From: Falciphora oryzae
Taxonomy: Eukaryota; Ascomycota; Sordariomycetes; Magnaporthales; Magnaporthaceae
Length of the DNA stretch: 64,000 bases
Direction of reading: 5' to 3'
NCBI GenBank assembly: GCA_000733355.1
Contig: JNVV01000003.1
Span: 1,220,999 to 1,284,998, forward strand
This document shows positions 45,386 through 54,868 of the stretch, one piece after another. The translations under genes were made by a program, and so were the position numbers. Numbering within the stretch: the stretch's first letter is position 1; the number at the start of each line of letters is the position of its first letter. Below the pieces are notes generated by a model that was given only the letters and a program-made list of their open reading frames with translations, searched no databases and was not told the origin of the DNA.

Positions 45386-46751
45386 ATGGCCCCGTCTGCT
45401 GTCGATGCTCAGGCCGAAGTGTCGATCCTCACAAAGGCTGCGGCGCATAGGGAGCCACTCAAGACTACCGGCGCCCTTGACGCACATGAACACTTCGACG
45501 TCACTCCCACCATCGGCCGCGAGTTCCCCAAAGCGAAGATCGTTGACCTCCTCAATGCTCCGAACTCGGACGAGCTTCTGAGGGACCTAGCCATCACCAG
45601 CACGGAAACCCCGTGACCGCCGACCTCCTCCTCCTGCCCATACCCCTCCCTAGACGCACCTTACTGACACTCTTGCTCTAGTCTCTGAGCGTGGCGTGGT
45701 CTTCTTTCGTGCGCAGGATGACCTGAGCAATGAACTGCAGAAGAAGCTGATCCTCCGTCTCGGCGAGCTGACTGGACGCCCGGCCACATCCGGCCTCCAC
45801 ATTCACCCTGTGCTCAACTCTGAGCGAGAAGTGGACGGTGGCAATGACCTCGAGATCAGCACCATCAGCTCCAAAGGGCGGGACAAGTACTACAAAGGCG
45901 TCAAGCGGGAGGCCGATGGCCTGAGCACCAAGAAGCAATACACATCCCAGTGGCACAGCGACATCGCATTCGAGCCTGTTCCCGCCGACTACAGCTCGCT
46001 GAGGCTGGTGAAGCTGCCCAGAACCGGCGGTGGTAAGGGGATAGCCCCCCATGAGTGAACATGACAGTATACCGTAGCGTGCAATAGCTGACGAACCCTG
46101 CGCGCCAGACACTCTGTGGGCATCCGGTTACGAGATCTACGACCGCATCTCGGCGCCGTACCAAGCCTTCCTCGAGACGCTGACCGTCACATTCGAGCAG
46201 CCCTTCTTCCTCGCGGCCGCAAAGCACAACGGGTTCGAGCTCTACGAAAAGCCGCGGGGGTCTCCGGAGAACATCGGCTCGACGCTCAAGGCGGTCCACC
46301 CCGTCGTGCGGACGAACCCCGTGACGGGCTGGAAGAGCGTCTTCCCCGTTGGCGAGCACGTGAAGCACATCAACGGGGTGACGAGCGAGGAGAGCAAGCA
46401 TCTTCTCGGCTGGTTCCTGCAGCTCCTGCAGCAGAACCACGACCTGCAGGTCCGGTTCAAGTGGCGGAGCCCGAACGACATTGGTGGGTTGACGCCATTC
46501 TTCCCTCCTGGCAGCCGCGGCGCCTTGGATGCCGAGAGAAGACCTGTACTGACAACGCCCTCTGCGACATGTTAGCTATCTGGGACAACCGGAGCGTGTT
46601 CCACACGGCGACACTGGACTACGATGGCGAAGGGGATCGCTTCGGCAACCGGGCTGTTGGGCTCGGCGAGAAGCCATACCTGGACCCTCAGAGCAAGTCG
46701 CGACGCGCCGCGTTGGCCGAAAGAAAGCAAGCGAAGGATGGACAAACCTAA
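45386..46751 (+). CDS. TauD/TfdA-type Fe(II)/2-oxoglutarate sulfonate dioxygenase
   Basis: Four exons (45386-45599, 45682-46032, 46109-46483, 46576-46751) give 371 aa. Landmarks are SERGVVFFRAQD, ELTGRPATSGLHIHPV, the iron-binding His-x-Asp in QWHSDIAFEP, DTLWASGYE, a HPVVRTNPVTGWKSVFP stretch, the distal iron His in SVFHTATLDY, and the 2-oxoglutarate-binding Arg in FGNRAVGLGEKP. It should oxidise an alkyl sulfonate such as taurine or isethionate to an aldehyde and sulfite, feeding sulfur assimilation, like yeast Jlp1. Oddity: the first intron has no GT donor that keeps the frame. The GT at 45613 shifts the phase, whereas a GC donor at 45600 (A|GCACGG) with the TCTAG acceptor at 45681 gives AITISERGVVFF, the expected sequence. 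The gene pairs divergently with an MFS transporter. Confidence 0.9.
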
Positions 46752-47668
46752 GCGGATATCTAATAAAATGGGTAGAAATGCAAACATCGAACAAAAGCAA
46801 AATGTGATGCCTTAGGAACGTAATTTGGGGCCTCTAGGGGCTGGAGATGATAAGGCGGGGTCGAGTATGCCTTCGAAAGTGCTTCGAAGGTGCCTTGTAT
46901 TTGGCAGGGTCTAGTTTGTTTTCAAAACGAGAATTACTACGGAGCTGCAAGGAGGTTCTGGGGCGTCTATGGGCGTCCTGCGTTGGGAATAATTTATTTT
47001 CAGCCCCGTATGCCTCCCCTCTAGACCAGGAGGCTGTTTTCCCCATAGCCTGGCAAGCTCATCTTTTTGCTAACCCAACTTGCCACATTTGACTGCCAGC
47101 TTCAGCTGGGGCTGGCGCACAGGTCCAGCACAGACAAGCGGCGTGACTAACTTGTGGGTGCTGCTGTGGACCTTGACCCATCTGATAGTTTGTAGCTGAC
47201 CTAGTGAGGGGGCCGACGGGGTGCTCGATCATCCAGCCGTGCCAGCTCAGCCAAACGAGACTTACAAAGCCACTACATGGAGGCCGCCCAACAAAGCGTA
47301 GAACATGGGTCGAGTTGGTGGCGCTTCCAGCCGCACCCGGCGTGTCGATAGTGCGCACGAATGCGGGGGCCCTGGAGCGGCGTGATTTGGCGCGTGAAAC
47401 GTGCTAGAGGTGGGCGGACTGGCAACGCGTGTAAGGTCGGGCGGACACAGGGGCAAGCACTGCAGACGCGTAACCTCGAGGGCTCCCAGGAACAGAGCCA
47501 GGGGACAAAGAGAGGGGCACCCGTTCATTGGCTGCGCCCCGCCCGTATCCTTTGTTGAGGGCAATAAAATCTTTGCAACTTCTCTCCCCAGACACTCGGA
47601 CACTCAGCTTCTTCTCACCAGCGGCTGCACTCCCTAGTCTCGACAACCTCGTGACAACTAAGACAGCC
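46752..47668. other. intergenic, no gene recognised
   Basis: 917 bp holding the TauD 3' region and the promoter of the DUF4139-type gene. ORFs on both strands lack motifs. Confidence 0.5.
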
Positions 47669-50177
47669 ATGGAGACGACTCACAAGCAAGAGTATCGCGT
47701 GCGCGATCTGCCCACGCGCTCCGTCACCCTCTTCCCGACGCGAGCGCAAGTGGTTCGAGACATCAAGAATGTCTCTCTGAAGGTGAATATCCTCCTGGCC
47801 GGGCTGCCACACCCCTCTTCCATCACATGTAAAGGGACGTAACTGACAAAACAACCTAGCCTGGATCGAATCAACTCACGATTGTTGGGTTCTCTCCCAC
47901 AGTCGAGGAGGAGAGCATCAAGGTTGAGGGCAGCGGCTCGGCGATGATCACGGATATCGCCATCGAGCTGCTTCCTAACCGTGACATCTTCGAGGAGATC
48001 TACCCTTCAGAGGATGAAAATTCGGATGATGACGAGGATAGCGAGGACGACGGCGAGGACAGGAATGATGGAGAGAACTTGACCCTGACCGCCGTGCGGT
48101 ACAGGCTGAACGCTCTCCGCGACGAGCTGATGCGTACCAACGCGAGTATCGCCAATGCCAACGAGCGTCTGAGGATCCTCGATGCCCACTACAAGCTACT
48201 CAACCCCAAGCATGGCATCGATATTATCGATGCCCTTGCGCAGTACAAGGCGGAGAGGGAGAGGATCTCCCAGGACCAGGTGGCCGGGTCGATCGATGTC
48301 AGGGACCTGGAGGAGAAGATCAAGCTTCAGGTCCAGGAGGAGGACAAGTTGCTCAGGCGCGAGCAAAAGGACCGTCGCAAGCACGAGAAGACCAAGGAGA
48401 AGGCGCAGAAGCTCAAGCGCAAGGAGCTGGCTAAGAAGCAGCGCCGGCGCGAGGAGGTGCTCAAGGAGAAGCAGCGCGTCCGTGAGGAGCGCGAGTCCTT
48501 CTGGCCGCGCCAGACCTACACCGTCCGCATCTCGCTCGAGGCCGGCAACTTCAACTTCACGCCCATGACGTCCAGGCGCAACTCTACCTCGACCGACATT
48601 GTGCCCGCTGACGTTGCGTGCGGCAAGGAGCCCTCGATCAAGTCTGAGAAGGGCGCTGCCGCCGCCGCCTCCAGCCCGCAGACCTGCGACGTCTCCATCT
48701 CTTACGTGACCTCGGCCGCGTCTTGGGCTCCTTCGTACGACCTGGCCCTGTCGACGACTAACAACACGGGCATGCTCTGCTTCGACGCGCAGCTCACCAA
48801 CAAGACTTCAGAGACCTGGGCCGGCTGCAAGATCGTCCTGTCGACCAGCCAGGCGACCTTCTCGGGCATCAAAGACGCCATCCCCGTCTTGCAGCCCTGG
48901 CGTGTCAAGCTGGCCCCCAGGGGAGGTCAGGTCTGGGACGACATTGCCGATTCTAAAGAGGTAAGCGTTCTCCGCAAGACCCCCAGGATCGTCATAATGG
49001 CACTTCTAACACATGCTTGCAGGAGCGCATCGAGACCGATCTCTGGCGCGGCCAGCAGAACCTGGCGGTACAGCAGGCCAAGCCCCGGGCCGAGCTTTTT
49101 GGAGTCGGCAACATCAGGATCCAGGCTATGCCCGAGCCTGTACCGACGTGTTCGGATACGAAAGAGAGCATGGTGTATTCTCGCATGCAGCAGAGCCTTG
49201 TGCGACCTGGAGCGGCTGGAGGCAGCAGCCTTCGCAAGTCGGCCGCTCCCAAGGCCCGCAGCGCCCACAGCGGTCTCATGCGCTCGGCTAGCAACATGAA
49301 GCGTGTTGCGATGGCGCCCATGGGTCAGGCTGCAGGCGCTGATGAGTCCGCCGAGTCTGAGCTGGACGAAGACGGAGCCACGATCCTCCCGGAGCCCACG
49401 CCCGAGCTCGCGTTCCAGGAGTCTCTGTTCCAAGAGACCGGACTATCCGAGACCTACGACCTGCCCGGCCTCAAGACGCTGGCTCCCGGACACACAGCCT
49501 CGAAGCAGCGCGTCGTCCGCGTGTCCTTCTCGTCGCTCGCCTTCTCGCACACCGTCGTGGCCAAGTACAAGCCCGTGGCCTTCCTCAAGGTCAAGGTGCA
49601 GAACCGCAGCAAGCTGACGCTGCTCAAGGGCCCCGTCGGCCTGACGCTGGACGGCAGCTTCATGGGCCGCTCCAAGCTCCCGCGCTGCTCGTCGGGCGAC
49701 TTCTTCACCATGAGCCTCGGCGTCGACCCCGCCATCAAGGTGGCCTACCCCAAGCCCGAGATCAAGCGCAGCACCCAGGGGCTGTTCTCCAAGGAGGACA
49801 CCACCGCCTACACGCGGACCGTCACGCTCATGAACACGCGTGGGGGCGCCAACGCCCGCCCGGCCACGCTGGTTGTCTACGACCAGGCGCCCGTGAGCGA
49901 GGACGAGCGCCTGCGCGTCCACCTGCTCGAGCCGCACGGCCTGGCCATCGGCGAGCCCGGCATCTCGGACGGCGTGCCGTACAAGGACCCAGCGCGCAAG
50001 GCCGAGAAGGCGGACAATAGCAAGGGCGGCGACAAGGGCTGGGGCAAGGCCATCGCGACGCGTGGCAAGGAGAACATCGTCACCTGGGACGTGACCCTGA
50101 ACGCCGGCCGCGGCGTCAAGCTCGGCCTTAAATACACAGTCGGCTGGCCCACCAACGAGCACGTTATGCAGTGCTAG
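47669..50177 (+). CDS. DUF4140-DUF4139 (mucoidy-inhibitor-A-like) protein, with in-frame coding tail after the TAG
   Basis: Exons 47669-47782, 47860-48960 and 49023-50177, all phase 0, give 789 aa ending at TAG 50175-50177. The N-terminal DUF4140-like domain reads RSVTLFPTRAQVVRDI, then PGSNQLTIVGFSPTVEEES, then TDIAIELLPNRD. An acidic run (EDENSDDDEDSEDDGED) and a long charged coiled coil (about residues 125-270, KDRRKHEKTKEKAQKLKRKE) follow. The DUF4139 domain shows SYVTSAASWAPSYDLALS, NKTSETWAGCKIVLST, and SRSNxxT-like YTRTVTLMNTRG. In bacteria and fungi the role is unknown. After the TAG the same frame stays open for 89 codons to 50447 with the same GC3 bias, ending TLKRIFKRKSIKGLVG. The tail could be a readthrough or edited extension (879 residues total), or a former C-terminus. 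Confidence 0.85.
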
Positions 50178-50447
50178 GATGAGGTCGCCCGGGCCGGCAG
50201 CGGTGGCGGAGACGACGGCTGTGGCATCGTGGACGACTTCCAGCACGATGCCATCGTCGGCGCCGGCCTAGGCGGCGAGGACCTTGCTTCCAGCAGCGGC
50301 AAGAAGGACGGGAACATGGGCCTCGAGGGCCACAAGGAGGACGAGAAGTCGAGCGCCAGCTTTGTTAGCAGCGGAGGTGGCAGTCGCAGGGGCAACACTC
50401 TAAAGAGGATCTTCAAGCGCAAATCGATCAAGGGTCTTGTGGGTTAG
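50178..50447 (+). CDS. in-frame C-terminal extension of the DUF4139-type protein
   Basis: 89 codons plus stop, same frame as the upstream CDS. It begins DEVARAGSGGGDDGCGIVDD and continues with an acidic/Gly-Ser linker and a basic amphipathic end (RRGNTLKRIFKRKSIKGLVG). Third positions are mostly G or C, as in the gene itself and unlike intergenic sequence. It has no ATG of its own near the start, so it is only expressed if the TAG is bypassed. Confidence 0.5.
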   Translation, partial: DEVARAGSGGGDDGCGIVDDFQHDAIVGAGLGGEDLASSSGKKDGNMGLEGHKEDEKSSASFVSSGGGSRRGNTLKRIFKRKSIKGLVG

Positions 50448-51905
50448 AGATGGACGTGACCACTCTGGATGGCTCAGCATCGGCCCCTCACTCTCTTGTT
50501 TGCGCTGGCTTCCATTGGGCTTGCTTGAAAGCCACAACGTTATAGGATAGATGGCCAAAGGGCCCATGAGTGATAGAGTAGATACCATGTAGTCAATCGA
50601 GAGTCTATGTAGGATAACACGAGTTGTCTGCACCGTGAACTCTGGACGGTGGACAGCAAAGTAGAGGAAGTCGTCGCGGAGCAGCACGTAAGGACTCACC
50701 GATCGTCTCCCATTTCTATCTGCCGTGTACCATAAAGGTGCTTGAGGCTGAGGGAAAACGCCTTCGTCATTCTGTGTAGGTACATAGAGGAAGGCTGCGG
50801 CCCCGAGCCCTCACAATAAATCTCGTAAATCGCCCATCACTTTTCCAGCTCGCTCGTGAGAGCGCGCAGTATACCTATGCTTTGGATCCATCCATCCTCG
50901 TCCTCCAAAGCGAAGCGGCCTGCAAACGAGGGCAGCCTCTGCCACTGTTCACACCAGTCAAAGGAGCAGGGTAAACCCAAGACTCAGGCTCCCGTCCCCT
51001 TAGAGCCCCCTGTTTACTGAGTTTCCCCCACTTTATCCTACTTGATCACGCCGCCCAGAGTAGCTAAAAATGTAAGGCCCTTCCACAATCGAGCCCTCAT
51101 AACGCAGTTGCGTGCAACCGGATAATAAACGAGACCCTCTCGTTCAGCACGACGAGAGCCGCAACCAAAAGACGCGATAGGCTTTCCGGCCAGGCATCAC
51201 CCGCGCCGGTACCACGACTCCATGGTCCTTCTGTGCAATATTGGATAGAAACAGGCATCGAGGCTCCCTCGCAGACAGACGGGAAGTATGAATAATAAAC
51301 TTTAACCCTTAGAGAAGGGAGAAACAAGCTCCAAGAGCCTTCATCTTTCTATTCCTTTCGTTGCCCTGAGACCCGGGGATAGTGGTAGCCGGCGCTCACA
51401 AGTCTCCTCCAGTAACTCAGGGGTCCAGCAATACCTGGTAGTCCTTCAAAGGTGCCACCAAACTCAAGAGTATCTTGGACGCCTCAAGCGCGACGAAGCC
51501 TCGAGAGCTAGGAGTTATAACAGCACTCGCACAAAGGCTCAGGGACTAAACGGGTGCCAGCGGTCAAGGTCACCAGGAGTCTGGGAGAAGGGAGTCTGTT
51601 CCAAGGGTCACTCCCCATCCACGTCTAACCGTGTCGGCAAGTGAGGTTCACCGAGAGTAACTTGGTGCTTAGCTACGAAGAAGTGTTTAATGCAATACTG
51701 AATCCATCGTGCTTAAGTTTGAAAACGAATCGACAAAATGCAAGAAGAAGAAAAAACAGCCAAGCCGCAAGGCAGAAGCATTCTTCATCATCCACTCCAT
51801 TAGTCGTTCTTTGAACTGCTCCCATTCCCCTGGCTCCCTCCCTAACAATGAAAGAAACCAAATCGACGAACGAAGGAGATCTGAAGGAAAGAAAATAGAG
51901 AAGCG
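50448..51905. other. intergenic, no gene recognised
   Basis: Low coding potential. Some short AT-rich and A-rich stretches occur towards the LTR at 51906. Confidence 0.45.
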
Positions 51906-52197
51906 TGTTGGTAGGAGTATGTACTCCTGTGGGCACGGAGATCTCCAAACAGGGTGAACAACGATCCTTATATCAGAGGATCGTTCTAGTATTGTGCACG
52001 AAGAGGAAAGGGATCTATCTGCTAGAGAGGGAGGGCAACCAAGCCCTTATATACATTGCCTGTAGAGCTTGGCCCTCCATGTCACGGGGTCCTACGGACC
52101 CCGTAGGCCAGGGCCTCCCAGGCCCTCCAGGCCTCCAGATCCCTCAAGTGCATGCGCCAGAATAATGATGCAATTATGCTGGAATTATGATCCAACA
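51906..52197 (+). mobile_element. solo LTR, copy C, with 5-bp target duplication
   Basis: Runs from TGTTGGTAGGAGT to GATCCAACA (292 bp), flanked by AAGCG at 51901-51905 and 52198-52202. Its 5' half is nearly identical to copy B. It lies about 260 bp downstream of the end of the minus-strand gene at 52454. Confidence 0.92.
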
Positions 52198-52453
52198 AAG
52201 CGAGCAAATTGCAGAGTAGGGAAAGATATTGCAATGTGAAATGGACAAAAGTGAAATAGGAAGAAGGAAAGGAAAAGAGACCATTTCTTTTCCTCCCAGT
52301 CTCCTCTTCAAGGCAGGCAAAACAATGAGTGAAAGCCACCAAAGCGCAATAAACTGGACGTTGTGCCGGCTTCTGCTTCCTTCCGTTTCTGCTCACGGTT
52401 TTCCTCTGCATCCGTATTCGTCTGGCCTTCTACCACCAGGAAGACGTGGCAAG

Positions 52454-52747
52454 CTACTGCGTGCCATCCCGGTTGCCGCCCTGAAGGTCAGGGAGGGAGG
52501 GGAAGTCGAGTCCCAGGAGAGACTCCAGGGAGAAGTCCAAGTTCTGGTCAGTCCCCAGGCTGAAAGAGCCCTGATCACCGCCCGGGCCGGAGAGGGCCTG
52601 GTCGACCCCAGAGGTCTGGGGAAAGTAGCTCTGGCCAGCCGCCAAGCCGAAAGAGCCTTGATCAGCGCTCAGGCCAGGAAAGGCCTGATCGACCCCGGAG
52701 CTCTGGGGAAGGTAGCCGCTGTACTGGAGTGCATCACCCGCGGTATC
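52454..52747 (-). CDS. in-frame C-terminal tail with duplicated motif and activation-domain-like end
   Basis: 97 codons follow the TAG of the gene at 52748-54868 in the same frame and end at TAG 52454-52456. The tail holds two copies of a ~29-residue repeat (YLPQSSGVDQAFPGLSADQG and YFPQTSGVDQALSGPGGDQG) and ends in NLDFSLESLLGLDFPSLPDL, an acidic-hydrophobic pattern seen in transcription activation domains. GC3 bias and repeat conservation at the protein level indicate that it has been coding. It has no own ATG at the start. Confidence 0.6.
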   Translation of the reverse strand, partial: DTAGDALQYSGYLPQSSGVDQAFPGLSADQGSFGLAAGQSYFPQTSGVDQALSGPGGDQGSFSLGTDQNLDFSLESLLGLDFPSLPDLQGGNRDGTQ

Positions 52748-54868
52748 CTAAGCCGCGGAAGAGATGAGGCTCCCAGTCTCAAAGGCCGAGGTCCCGAACG
52801 CGCCACTCGAGGTCGGTAGCCTGGTAGGGAGGTCGTACGCGCTGCCCGAGAGGGGAGCGGTGGCGGTGTTGTTGCCAAAGCCCATGTCGAATAGGTTCGT
52901 TAGGCCGATGGAGCTGCTGTTTACGGCCGTCGAAGCGGGAATGCTGCCAATCAACTCCGGAAGGGTGTTGGCCTGGGACGTGCCCGACCGAGCACTGGCG
53001 GTTGTGGGGGCATAGAAGCTGCCCCCCAGGGCGCTCTGCGCGCCCAGTCCGGAGCCCATGAGTCCGCTGTCGCCGTACGCGCTGTACGACGTGCTCACCG
53101 AGCCCAGGCCGAAGTTGGACGGGCCTCCGCTGAGGCCCGTCTGAGGCTCGGCCGAGCCCTCGATGCTCTGGATGGGCCTGTCGGCCCCAGAGGCCTCCTC
53201 GGCCTTGACCGTCGCGGGCTCGTGGCTCGGGAGGCCGAGGGGCTGCGGAGCGGCCAGGGCCTCAGGGGCAGCGGCCGACGCCTCGTCGGAACCGGCACCC
53301 CCACCCGTGGACGCAGCACTGGCAGCCCTGTGCTGCATCTTGGTCTGCCTGCGCTGCAGCTTCTGGACTATGGGCAGTTGCGCGCGCCCAGTCGCGATTT
53401 TTCCCTTCTCACTGGTCGCAAGACCAGGGACAAAGGAAACCAGGTTGTTGAGGATGGCATGGTTACCAACCTGGACCTGGACGTCCCTCTCCTCATTCTG
53501 GGCCTTGTTGGACCCTTTTCTCTATTATTGAAAACGTAGTGTTAACATCCTGGCCTGCCATTCGAAAACCTTCTTTCCCCTATAGCCCCACAACACTGTC
53601 AAGGTAGTGGGGGGATGGGAGTTAAATAAAAGCTAATGTAGTGGGGCAGGAATTAAAGAANNNNNNNNNNNNNNNNNNNNNNNNNNNNNNNNNNNNNNNN
53701 NNNNNNNNNNNNNNNNNNNNNNNNNNNNNNNNNNNNNNNNNNNNNNNNNNNNNNNNNNNNNNNNNNNNNNNNNNNNNNNNNNNNNNNNNNNNNNNNNNNN
53801 NNNNNNNNNNNNNNNNNNNNNNNNNNNNNNNNNNNNNNNNNNNNNNNNNNNNNNNNNNNNNNNNNNNNNNNNNNNNNNNNNNNNNNNNNNNNNNNNNNNN
53901 NNNNNNNNNNNNNNNNNNNNNNNNNNNNNNNNNNNNNNNNNNNNNNNNNNNNNNNNNNNNNNNNNNNNNNNNNNNNNNNNNNNNNNNNNNNNATAAGCGA
54001 AAGCTGTTTCTGCTACCTTAAACTCCTTGTCTGGGTGGGCGGCGAGCCTTCGAATAAAGGGGGCCCCGATGAGGCCGCTCACCACTGCCTTGGACTGCTA
54101 TATGTTGGCAATCCAGGGGAAGTCAGTAACCATCCTTTTGATGTCTCCCCTTTCCAAATACGGCCACATCTTGGAGCGAGACTCTCCTCCAGCGGGACTC
54201 GAGTGTACGTACGCGGAGGGCCGTCAGCACGGCCTCGAACCTCTCCTCGAAGACCTTGTACTTCTTGTCGTGGCCCCAATCCTTGCTCCAGGGGCAGATG
54301 TTGAGTCGGCCCTCGTGGGCGTCCCGGACCGCGCTCTGTGAAAAAGACACAACACCTCCCGTCAGCTTTGTCCTGTGCATCTCTGGAACCAAGGGGGCTC
54401 AGGGGGCGCCGTCCACACTGCACGGCCGCCATGGTGTGGGGGCTCGAGGGGAAGGAAATGCAAGGTCCTCACCAGAATTTCCCAGGAGAGGATTTCAACC
54501 TCCCACGGCGCCATCTTCTTGACCCGCGCGGCTTGGTGGCCGTCCACCCTCTTGTCTACCTGGATCGTGTCCTCGTCGCTGTCGCCGTCCTCGGGCTTCC
54601 GCTTCTTCAGCGTCGATTGCTTCCTCTGGCCATCAATGATGGACGAAAAGTCGTAGATGGCCTCATAGATGCGGCCCACAAGTCGCTTCTGATCTTCCGC
54701 CCCCTGTGGAAAGCCGCTGGGAATGGCTGCGTGGCGGATGTCGTTCCGCCGTTGGTACTCGGCCTTGAGCTGTGCCGCGTGCTGCATGTCCCTGACGTGG
54801 CCCTGGAAAGGGGTGTCAATCCCAGAGCGGGAGCTGGCCATAAGATCTTCCAGGCCGGTATGAGACAT
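52748..54868 (-). CDS. fungal protein of unknown function, possible nuclear regulator, with TAG before a coding tail
   Basis: Four exons (54868-54473, 54335-54213, 54097-54017, 53521-52748), all phase 0, give 457 aa to the TAG at 52748-52750; intron 3 contains the 332-nt gap. The N-terminal half holds a helical domain: HAAQLKAEYQRRNDIRHAAI, QKRLVGRIYEAIYDFSSIID, a KKRK-type basic stretch, WEVEILSWEIL, GRLNICPWSKDWGHDKKYKVFEERFEAVLTALR, SKAVVSGLIGAPFIRRLAAHP, and RKGSNKAQNEERDVQVQVG. This layout is shared by a family of uncharacterised ascomycete paralogues with variable low-complexity ends. The C-terminal half is Ser/Gly/Ala-rich with hydrophobic islands (IGLTNLFDMGFGNNT). Basic stretches suggest a nuclear protein. 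If the TAG is bypassed, 97 more residues follow, with an activation-domain-like end (555 residues in all). Hidden exon sequence in the gap cannot be excluded. Confidence 0.72.
53661..53992. other. assembly gap (332 N)
   Basis: A run of N between exons 3 and 4 of the minus-strand gene. Exon 3 ends in a GTAGCA donor just right of the gap and exon 4 starts after AATAG at 53522, so the gap is probably intronic. Confidence 0.99.

Noticed and set aside
49443..50246. 267-codon minus-strand ORF over the DUF4139 domain
   Set aside because: Antisense shadow of a GC3-biased exon.
14818..52750. RIP (repeat-induced point mutation) as the cause of the four in-frame TAGs
   Set aside because: Each TAG could be a CpA-to-TpA change, but RIP leaves many changes per gene and many stops; here every gene has a single one and otherwise biased, intact coding sequence. 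Not fully excluded.
54098..54212. In-frame TAG at the end of WIANI followed by QSKAVV as a fifth editing site
   Set aside because: The segment is better explained as a 115-bp intron (GTACGT...ATAG); joining ALR to QSK gives the expected helix.
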